A stretch of 15,699 nt of DNA, taken from Pseudomonadota bacterium (GTDB lineage: Bacteria > Pseudomonadota > Gammaproteobacteria > Burkholderiales > Burkholderiaceae_D). Both the position numbers and the translations under genes were made by a program. Numbering within the stretch: the stretch's first letter is position 1; each line of letters opens with the position of its first letter. The notes under the pieces are model-generated. The model was not told the origin of the DNA, made no database searches, and was given only the letters and a program-made list of their open reading frames with translations. The DNA lies in NCBI GenBank assembly GCA_023449275.1, contig JAEXJM010000061.1, positions 1 to 15,699 of the forward strand, in the 5' to 3' direction. Shown here in pieces: positions 1 through 10,000 of the stretch.

Positions 1-852
1 GTCGTGCTTCTCCTGTCTCTTCTGGGAGCGGGATTCATTTCACGCCTTTTGAATGAACCGCTTGCCCGCCTGGCTTACGCGGCCCGTTCGATGGCCAATG
101 GAAAATCTCCCGACCCCCTTCCTGAGAAAGGAGTGACTGAAATCCGGGAGGCCAATCACAGTTTCAACCAGATGGTCAAAGACCTCGAGCGTGTCGATTC
201 CGACCGGACGGAAATTCTGGCGGGGATCTCGCATGATCTGAGAACACCTTTGACGCGTATGCGGCTTGAGCTGGAAATGTCGAACCTGTCCGAAGAGAGC
301 AAGGAAGGCATGCAGTCTGACCTGGTACAAATGGATGCGATTGTCGGGCAGTTTCTGGATTATGCCCGGTTAAACAGTCCGGCCAATACGGAAACGGTTG
401 ACATCAGTTCTCTTGTTCATGATTCGGTGGATGATGCGGCACGCCATCCGGAAATGACGATTAATGCGAATATCGAAGATGGACTCCGGATCGTTGCCAG
501 CGAAATCGACATTCGTCGCCTGATCAATAATATCCTGACCAATATTGACCGTTACGGCCGTTCAGAAGACGGTTTTGCACAGGTGGATGTGGTTTGCAGG
601 CGACAGGGTGATGGTGTGTTGATCGAAATTGCGGATCGCGGACAGGGTGTTCCCGAAGATAGCCTCGAGCGGATGTTGCGTCCGTTTACCCGTATGGATG
701 ATGCCAGGGGGCAGGCAAACGGTTCGGGACTGGGGTTGGCGATCGTCTCCCGGATTGCAAAACGCTATCGCGGACATGTCCGGCTCGAAAACCGGAAAGG
801 AGGTGGTCTGCTCGTTTCCGTTCTGTTTCCGCTGGTATCTGTTTCCAAATAA
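1..852 (+). CDS. Sensor histidine kinase, EnvZ-like (5' end outside window)
   Basis: C-terminal part of a membrane-bound two-component sensor kinase that autophosphorylates on histidine and passes phosphate to a response regulator. The reading frame is open from base 1, so the N-terminus (first membrane helix and periplasmic sensor) lies outside the window; the GTG at 4 is unlikely to be the true start. Counting residues from that GTG, a hydrophobic stretch at 1-12 is the end of the last membrane segment. A HAMP linker follows (about 13-65), then a HisKA domain with the H-box ISHDLRTPL (phospho-acceptor H77). The ATPase domain has N-box residues N176 and N180, G1 box DRGQGVP (211-217) and G2 box GSGLGLAI (240-247). 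The H-box and the RPFTRMDDAR stretch resemble EnvZ more than other families. Its regulator gene probably lies just upstream, which cannot be seen. Family is certain; the EnvZ label is an inference and the signal sensed is unknown. Confidence 0.93.
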   Translation, partial: VVLLLSLLGAGFISRLLNEPLARLAYAARSMANGKSPDPLPEKGVTEIREANHSFNQMVKDLERVDSDRTEILAGISHDLRTPLTRMRLELEMSNLSEESKEGMQSDLVQMDAIVGQFLDYARLNSPANTETVDISSLVHDSVDDAARHPEMTINANIEDGLRIVASEIDIRRLINNILTNIDRYGRSEDGFAQVDVVCRRQGDGVLIEIADRGQGVPEDSLERMLRPFTRMDDARGQANGSGLGLAIVSRIAKRYRGHVRLENRKGGGLLVSVLFPLVSVSK

Positions 853-877
853 ATTCCGGTATGCAACCTGTTTAAAA

Positions 878-896
878 GCGGCTTTTTCAAGGCCGC
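878..896 (+). terminator. Weak hairpin after the sensor kinase gene
   Basis: GCGGCTT (878-884) pairs with AAGGCCGC (889-896) through a one-base bulge, 26 bases after the kinase stop codon. Only a short, interrupted T run follows (907-910), so this is at best a weak intrinsic terminator. Confidence 0.35.
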
Positions 897-921
897 ACTG
901 TCGCTGTTTTGACGGCAAGGG

Positions 922-927
922 TATAAT
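922..927 (+). promoter_or_regulatory. Candidate -10 box upstream of purL
   Basis: A perfect TATAAT sits 49 bases before the purL start, inside AAGGGTATAATAAT. No good -35 hexamer lies 16-18 bases upstream. The TTGACG at 909-914 is only 7 bases away and cannot serve. The placement in the gap fits a purL promoter that depends on its -10 box or on an activator. Confidence 0.4.
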
Positions 928-975
928 AATCCATTACCGGTTTTTGCCCCATTTTTCCATTTTTGACTATACGTT

Positions 976-4929
<3,954 letters not shown>

Positions 4930-4948
4930 TACTGACACTGGTTGAGCC

Positions 4949-4981
4949 GGAAACAGCCTGTTTTTGAAACAGGCTGTTTCC
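4949..4981 (+). terminator. Strong hairpin terminator after purL
   Basis: A perfect 15-bp stem (4949-4963 with 4967-4981; arms GGAAACAGCCTGTTT and its complement) closes on a TTG loop, 20 bases after the purL stop. The A-rich and T-rich ends of the stem work as in A-tract/U-tract terminators, although the free T run after it is poor. A second, weaker hairpin follows at 4990-5010 (TGGTTT/AAACCA). Confidence 0.72.
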
Positions 4982-5153
4982 AATTGGGATGGTTTGTTTT
5001 ATTTAAACCACAATAACAGCCATACCGATGTTTTTTCCAAATGGAATGAAATCCCCGTACAGCCTTTTATTTGTGTTTCCATAAAGGCTTGCAGGCGGAC
5101 TGGACCGTTTCATCCGAAATCCAAAACAGTCGGGTATATCGTTTTTTTTCTTT

Positions 5154-5159
5154 TATAAT
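5154..5159 (+). promoter_or_regulatory. Candidate -10 box upstream of alaS
   Basis: A perfect TATAAT lies 37 bases before the alaS ATG and is preceded by a T-rich run (5142-5154). No recognisable -35 box was found at 15-18 bases. A start near 5166 would give a leader of about 30 bases. The rest of the 267-base gap from 4930 holds only the purL hairpins and no gene that can be supported. Confidence 0.42.
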
Positions 5160-5196
5160 CGTTATTTCAGCATTCTTGCCTACTTTCAATATAAAA

Positions 5197-7809
5197 ATGA
5201 AATCTGCCGAAATTCGTCAAAAGTTTCTGAGCTTTTTTGAAGCCAAGGGCCACACTGTTGTCCGTTCAAGCCCGCTGGTTCCCGCCAACGACCCGACCCT
5301 GATGTTGACCAACGCAGGGATGGTTCAGTTCAAGGACGTGTTCCTCGGGCTCGACAAGCGTCCATATACCCGCGCCACTTCCGTACAGCGTTGTGTGCGG
5401 GCGGGCGGCAAGCATAATGATCTTGAAAACGTCGGTTATACGGCTCGTCATCATACGTTCTTCGAAATGCTGGGCAATTTCAGCTTCGGCGATTATTTCA
5501 AGCGGGATGCCATTCATTATGCGTGGGAATTATTGACTGAAGTTTACAAGTTACCTGCCGGGAAGCTCTGGGCAACGGTCTATCACGAAGATGATGAAGC
5601 CTATGACATCTGGGCCAATGAAATCGGTTTGCCGAAGGAAAGGATCGTCCGTATCGGCGACAACAAGGGTGCCCGCTATGCATCGGACAATTTCTGGCAG
5701 ATGGCCGATACCGGCCCATGTGGTCCCTGTAGCGAAATCTTCTATGACCATGGCCCTGACGTGGCTGGTGGTCCTCCGGGAAGTCCGGATGAAGACGGCG
5801 ACCGTTATATCGAAATCTGGAATCTGGTGTTCATGCAGTTCAACCGCGACGAACAGGGTAATATGACACCTTTGCCAAGTCCCTGTGTCGATACCGGTAT
5901 GGGGCTGGAACGTCTGGCAGCGGTATTGCAGCATGTCCACAGCAATTATGAAATCGATCTGTTCCAGAACCTGATCAAGGCTGCTGCCCGTGAAACCGGT
6001 ACGGCCGATTTGACGAACAATTCCCTGAAAGTCATTGCCGACCATATCCGCGCGACTTCTTTCATGATCGTTGACGGCCTGATTCCCGGCAGTGACGGTC
6101 ACGGTTATGTCTTGCGCCGGATTATCCGGAGGGCCTTGCGCCACGGATACAAACTTGGTCAGACCAAACCATTCTTCTACAAACTGGTGGAAGACCTCGT
6201 CGGGGAAATGGGTGCCGCTTATCCGGAACTGGCAGAAGCCGCCGGTTATGTGCAGCGTATTTTGCGCCATGAAGAGGAACGTTTCGGTGAAACGCTCGAC
6301 AACGGCATGAAAATTCTGGAATCCGCTCTTTCCGACGGAACGAAAGTCCTGAATGGCGAAACCGCTTTCACGCTTTACGATACCTATGGATTCCCGCTTG
6401 ATCTGACGGCTGACATTTGCCGTGAAAGGGACATTTCAGTCGATGAACAGGGCTTTGAAGTCGCGATGGAGAAACAGAGAGCGACAGCTCGCGCTTCTGG
6501 CAAATTCAAGATGACAGCCGCTCTGGAATATCACGGTGACAAGACACAGTTCGTCGGTTACGAAAGACTGGAAGAAACCGGTACGGTTATCGCGCTCTAT
6601 CGTGACGGTACGCCGGTTGGGAAAATCGAGGCAGGCCAGAGTGGTGTGGTCGTGCTGGATACCACCCCTTTCTATGCTGAATCCGGTGGTCAGGTCGGTG
6701 ACGTCGGTGTGCTGGTTGGCAACAACATGCGTTTCGATGTGGAAGATACCCAGAAAATTCAGGCGGATGTGGCAGGCCATCATGGCAAGCTTGTCAACGG
6801 AACGATTGCCATCGGTGACAAGGTCGATGCCCGTGTGAATATGGAATTGCGTGCACAGACGATGCGTAACCATTCGGTAACGCATCTGATGCACAAGGCT
6901 TTGCGTCAGGTACTCGGTTCCCATGTCGCACAGCGCGGTTCCCTTGTCGATCCGGAAAAAACCCGTTTCGACTTCAGCCACAATGCGCCGGTTACCGATG
7001 ATGAAATCCGTCAGGTCGAAGAAATCGTCAATCGTGAAATCGTCGCAAACAATCCGACGCAGGCACAGCAGATGAGTTTCGATGAAGCGATTGCGCATGG
7101 CGCAACGGCGCTTTTCGGTGAAAAATACGGTGATGTTGTCCGTGTGCTGGATATCGGTTTTTCCTGCGAATTGTGTGGTGGCACGCACGTTTCCCGTACC
7201 GGTGACATCGGTTTCTTCAAGATCGTCTCAGAAGGGGGCGTGGCCGCTGGCATTCGCCGTGTTGAAGCGATTACAGGACTTGTTGCGACGCAATGGGTTC
7301 AGGAGATGGCCCGAAAAGTCGGGGAAGCCGCCATGGCCCTGAAAACGCAGCCTGACGATCTGGTCAATCGTATCGTTCAGGTTCAGGACCATATCAAGGG
7401 GCTTGATCGTGAACTGTCAACATTGAAGGCCAAGTTCGCTTCCAGTCAGGGTGACGATCTGGCTGGCAAGGCAATGGACATCGAGGGTGTGAAGGTTCTG
7501 GCAGCCCTGATTGAAGGTGCCGATGTTCCGGGCTTGCGCAATACGATGGACAAGCTGAAAGACAAGCTGAAAACGGCCGCCGTCGTTCTGGCGGCTGTCA
7601 ACGATGGCAAGGTCAGCCTGATTGCCGGTGTCACATCGGATATGACATCAAAACTGAAAGCGGGCGAACTGGTCAACCATGTCGCCAGACAGGTCGGTGG
7701 CAAAGGCGGTGGACGTCCTGACATGGCTCAGGCGGGGGGGACTGATCCAAGCGGTCTGGATAATGCATTGAACAGTGTAGGAGACTGGGTCAGGGAACGT
7801 CTTGGCTGA
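5197..7809 (+). CDS. alaS: Alanyl-tRNA synthetase
   Basis: Class II aminoacyl-tRNA synthetase that charges tRNA-Ala in the cytosol and edits mischarged seryl- and glycyl-tRNA-Ala. With the ATG at 5197 it has 870 residues, close to the usual 870-880. The catalytic domain (about 1-440) carries GMVQFKDVFLG, the KHNDLENVG stretch and HHTFFEMLGNFSFGDYF. The editing domain has the zinc ligands HxxxH (H559, H563) and C660/H664 in CGGTHVSRTG, with a further C657. The C-terminal C-Ala domain ends in a glycine-rich segment near 834-848. The frame stays open upstream to a TTG at 5071, but those 42 extra residues do not resemble the family, whereas MKSAEIRQKFLSFF is the standard N-terminus. No clear Shine-Dalgarno sequence precedes this ATG. 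The next gene starts 11 bases after the stop, suggesting co-transcription. Confidence 0.98.
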   Translation: MKSAEIRQKFLSFFEAKGHTVVRSSPLVPANDPTLMLTNAGMVQFKDVFLGLDKRPYTRATSVQRCVRAGGKHNDLENVGYTARHHTFFEMLGNFSFGDYFKRDAIHYAWELLTEVYKLPAGKLWATVYHEDDEAYDIWANEIGLPKERIVRIGDNKGARYASDNFWQMADTGPCGPCSEIFYDHGPDVAGGPPGSPDEDGDRYIEIWNLVFMQFNRDEQGNMTPLPSPCVDTGMGLERLAAVLQHVHSNYEIDLFQNLIKAAARETGTADLTNNSLKVIADHIRATSFMIVDGLIPGSDGHGYVLRRIIRRALRHGYKLGQTKPFFYKLVEDLVGEMGAAYPELAEAAGYVQRILRHEEERFGETLDNGMKILESALSDGTKVLNGETAFTLYDTYGFPLDLTADICRERDISVDEQGFEVAMEKQRATARASGKFKMTAALEYHGDKTQFVGYERLEETGTVIALYRDGTPVGKIEAGQSGVVVLDTTPFYAESGGQVGDVGVLVGNNMRFDVEDTQKIQADVAGHHGKLVNGTIAIGDKVDARVNMELRAQTMRNHSVTHLMHKALRQVLGSHVAQRGSLVDPEKTRFDFSHNAPVTDDEIRQVEEIVNREIVANNPTQAQQMSFDEAIAHGATALFGEKYGDVVRVLDIGFSCELCGGTHVSRTGDIGFFKIVSEGGVAAGIRRVEAITGLVATQWVQEMARKVGEAAMALKTQPDDLVNRIVQVQDHIKGLDRELSTLKAKFASSQGDDLAGKAMDIEGVKVLAALIEGADVPGLRNTMDKLKDKLKTAAVVLAAVNDGKVSLIAGVTSDMTSKLKAGELVNHVARQVGGKGGGRPDMAQAGGTDPSGLDNALNSVGDWVRERLG

Positions 7810-7820
7810 GTGAAAAGCGA

Positions 7821-8066
7821 ATGGGAAACAGTAGGGAAAAAAAAGTCGACCAGACAGTGGATGCCTGTGGGCTGAAGTGTCCGATGCCGATTCTGCGTGC
7901 CAAGAAGGTACTGGCGACGATGGAATCGGGGCAGTTGCTGAAGGTGCTGGCAACCGATCCGGCTGCCGCTTCCGATTTCCATTTTTTCGGACGCCAGACA
8001 GGGAATGAAGTCGTCGGTGAGTTCGAGGAAAAAGGTGTGTTTTCCATTATCGTCAGACGCAAGTAG
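7821..8066 (+). CDS. TusA-family (SirA/YedF-like) sulfur-carrier protein
   Basis: Small cytosolic protein of 81 residues in the TusA/SirA/YedF family. Members carry sulfur as a persulfide on a conserved cysteine for tRNA thiolation, molybdenum cofactor synthesis or sulfur oxidation. The signature CGLKCPMPILRAKK spans residues 16-29, with the family CP motif at C20-P21 and an extra C16. The C-terminal half (VLATDPAAASDF, then a strand ending FSIIVRR) fits the two-layer alpha/beta fold. It begins 11 bases after alaS and ends 37 bases before etfB, so it probably belongs to an alaS-tusA-etfBA unit. The Shine-Dalgarno sequence is weak. Whether it acts in tRNA thiolation (true TusA) or another sulfur route cannot be told from sequence, so no symbol is assigned. 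Confidence 0.9.
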   Translation: MGNSREKKVDQTVDACGLKCPMPILRAKKVLATMESGQLLKVLATDPAAASDFHFFGRQTGNEVVGEFEEKGVFSIIVRRK

Positions 8067-8091
8067 CAAGATTTGAAAGAGTGCGGTTTTC

Positions 8092-8096
8092 TGGAG
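8092..8096 (+). promoter_or_regulatory. Ribosome binding site of etfB
   Basis: TGGAG lies 7 bases before the ATG at 8104, good spacing that supports this start. Confidence 0.7.
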
Positions 8097-8103
8097 CAAG
8101 TGC

Positions 8104-8853
8104 ATGAAAATACTGGTACCCGTCAAACGGGTTGTTGATTTCAATGTGAAGATTCGGGTCAAGCCTGATGGCAGTGGCATTGAAACGGATAACGTCAAAA
8201 TGTCGATGAATCCGTTTGATGAAATCGCGATTGAAGAAGCGGTTCGCCAAAAGGAAGCCGGTGTGGCTTCCGAGGTTGTCACCGTGTCCTGTGGCGTGGA
8301 AAAAGCGCAAGATACCCTGCGTACGGCAATGGCGATCGGTGCAGATAGGGGTGTTCTGGTGAAAACCGATGCCAGCCTGCAGCCTCTGGCCGTAGCGAAA
8401 ATGCTCGTCAGGCTGGTTGAAAAAGAACAGCCCCAACTGGTCATTCTGGGCAAACAGGCCACGGATGACGATGCCAATCAGACCGGGCAGATGCTTGCGG
8501 CACTGCTCGACTGGCCTCAGGCGACATCCGTTTCCAAATTGACTGTCGAAAACGGCAAGGCGATCGTCACACGTGAAATCGACGAGGGGCAGGAAACGCT
8601 GGCACTGGAATTACCGGCCGTCATCACGGCTGATTTGCGCCTGAATGAACCGCGCTACGTTACACTGCCCAATATGATGAAGGCGAAGAAAAAGCCGATC
8701 GATGTCGTGACGCCGGAAGAATTGGATGTCTCCGTCGAATCCCGTCTGAAGATCGTCAAGGTTTCCGAACACGCTGCACGTTCGGAAGTCCAGATGGTTC
8801 CGGATATCGCCACTCTGGTCGCCAAACTGAAAAACGAAGCCAAAGTGATTTGA
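8104..8853 (+). CDS. etfB: Electron transfer flavoprotein, beta subunit
   Basis: Beta subunit of the soluble heterodimeric electron transfer flavoprotein, which takes electrons from acyl-CoA and related dehydrogenases and passes them to a membrane quinone reductase. The 249 residues are the usual length. The start MKILVPVKRVVD is typical. The AMP-binding loop is intact as TDDDANQTGQ (120-129). The late segment DLRLNEPRYVTLPNMMKAKK (177-196) holds the dehydrogenase-docking recognition loop and the LPN(I/M)MKAKKK signature. This points to the classical respiratory group rather than the bifurcating FixAB-like group. etfA follows after 40 bases and the two are surely co-transcribed. No dehydrogenase or ETF-quinone oxidoreductase gene is in the window, so the electron donor is unknown. 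Confidence 0.96.
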   Translation: MKILVPVKRVVDFNVKIRVKPDGSGIETDNVKMSMNPFDEIAIEEAVRQKEAGVASEVVTVSCGVEKAQDTLRTAMAIGADRGVLVKTDASLQPLAVAKMLVRLVEKEQPQLVILGKQATDDDANQTGQMLAALLDWPQATSVSKLTVENGKAIVTREIDEGQETLALELPAVITADLRLNEPRYVTLPNMMKAKKKPIDVVTPEELDVSVESRLKIVKVSEHAARSEVQMVPDIATLVAKLKNEAKVI

Positions 8854-8883
8854 GGAAAAAAGCCGTTTGCCGGCTTGAGAAAC

Positions 8884-8888
8884 AGGAT
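8884..8888 (+). promoter_or_regulatory. Ribosome binding site of etfA
   Basis: AGGAT lies 5 bases before the ATG at 8894 and supports that start. Confidence 0.6.
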
Positions 8889-8893
8889 CAGAA

Positions 8894-9823
8894 ATGCCCA
8901 TATTAGTAATTGCCGAACACGACAACCAGTCTTTGAAAAGCGGTACATGCCATGCCGTCAGTGCTGCCGTTTTGTGTGGCCAAGACGTTCATGTGCTGGT
9001 TGCGGGTTCACAATGTGACAATGCCGCAAACGAAGCCGCGACCATTGCCGGTGTCTCCAAAGTGCTCAAAATCGATGCGGCCGATCTGGAACATGGTCTG
9101 CCGGAAAATGTGGCGGCGCAGGTATTGTCTATTGCACAAGATTATTCCCATATTCTTGTCGGGGCGACGTCCTTCGGCAAAGCCGTTTTGCCGCGTGTGG
9201 CAGCCAGACTGGACGTCAGTCAGATTTCCGAAATCACGAAAGTGATATCACCCGATACGTTCGAACGTCCGATTTATGCGGGCAATGCGATTGCCACAGT
9301 CCAGTCGTCCGATCCGGTGAAAGTCATGACGGTCAGGACGACGGCGTTCGCTCCGGCTGAAAAGGGCCATTCGGTTCCGGTCGAAGCGGTAGCGGCAGTG
9401 CCTGGCAATGGCAAAACATCCTATCTGTCCCATCAGGTCGACAAATCGTCCCGTCCTGAACTGTCCAGTGCGAAAATCGTCGTCGCAGGCGGGCATGGGG
9501 TCGGATCGGCTGACAATTTCAAACTGATCGAGCAACTGGCCGACAAGCTGGGGGCCGCTATTGGTGCTTCCCGTTCCGCAGTGGACGCAGGGTTCGTCGC
9601 CAACGACTTGCAGGTCGGCCAGACAGGCAAGATCGTCGCACCTGATTTGTATATCGCCATCGGGATTTCCGGGGCGATCCAGCACGTTGCGGGAATCAAG
9701 GATGCCAAAACGATCGTGGCGATCAATCAGGATGTGGATGCCCCGATTTTCCTGACGGCTGACTATGGAATTGTGGGAGATCTGAACGAGTTGGTTCCCC
9801 AACTGGTCGCGGCTCTGGACTGA
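8894..9823 (+). CDS. etfA: Electron transfer flavoprotein, alpha subunit
   Basis: Alpha subunit of electron transfer flavoprotein; it binds the redox-active FAD. The 309 residues are the normal length. The N-terminal alpha/beta domain (1-185) begins MPILVIAEHDN. The C-terminal FAD domain carries GASRSAVDAGF (224-234, with S226 and R227), QVGQTGKIVAPDLYIA (240-255), GISGAIQHVAG (257-267), N278 and D290. All of these are standard FAD-contact segments. One oddity: the usual GGRG motif at the start of the FAD domain reads GGHG (199-202), so H201 replaces a normally conserved arginine that contacts FAD. The codon is CAT. The gene ends 177 bases before nrdJ and has no obvious hairpin after its stop. 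It partners EtfB as a heterodimer. Confidence 0.96.
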   Translation: MPILVIAEHDNQSLKSGTCHAVSAAVLCGQDVHVLVAGSQCDNAANEAATIAGVSKVLKIDAADLEHGLPENVAAQVLSIAQDYSHILVGATSFGKAVLPRVAARLDVSQISEITKVISPDTFERPIYAGNAIATVQSSDPVKVMTVRTTAFAPAEKGHSVPVEAVAAVPGNGKTSYLSHQVDKSSRPELSSAKIVVAGGHGVGSADNFKLIEQLADKLGAAIGASRSAVDAGFVANDLQVGQTGKIVAPDLYIAIGISGAIQHVAGIKDAKTIVAINQDVDAPIFLTADYGIVGDLNELVPQLVAALD

Positions 9824-9841
9824 ATGCCGCCTGGCTGAGCC

Positions 9842-9870
9842 TTGACAAGTTGGACAGTACGGATATTTTT
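9842..9870 (+). promoter_or_regulatory. Candidate promoter of nrdJ
   Basis: A perfect TTGACA (9842-9847) is followed after 16 bases by TATTTT (9864-9869), with an AT-rich stretch running on to 9883. A start near 9877 would leave a leader of about 125 bases before nrdJ. The leader shows no cobalamin-riboswitch-like core and no clear paired NrdR boxes by eye. Confidence 0.55.
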
Positions 9871-10000
9871 TAAATTATAAAAAGGCGGATTGATTGAAAT
9901 CCGTGAAAAAAACAGGCGGTGTTTTCTGGTTGATTCTCACTGTTTCGAAAACATCGTCACGGCTTATTAATTCGGTACCTTTTAAAAGAGAGTATCAACT

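Noticed and set aside
909..927. TTGACG/TATAAT pair as a complete purL promoter
   Set aside because: The spacer is only 7 bases; only the -10 box is kept as a candidate.
5071..5196. Upstream TTG start giving alaS 42 extra residues
   Set aside because: The extra residues do not resemble AlaRS, and the ATG at 5197 gives the standard N-terminus and family length. A -10 candidate lies within this stretch.
9824..10000. Cobalamin riboswitch upstream of the B12-dependent reductase
   Set aside because: The gap is short for that class and I could not see the conserved B12-box core.
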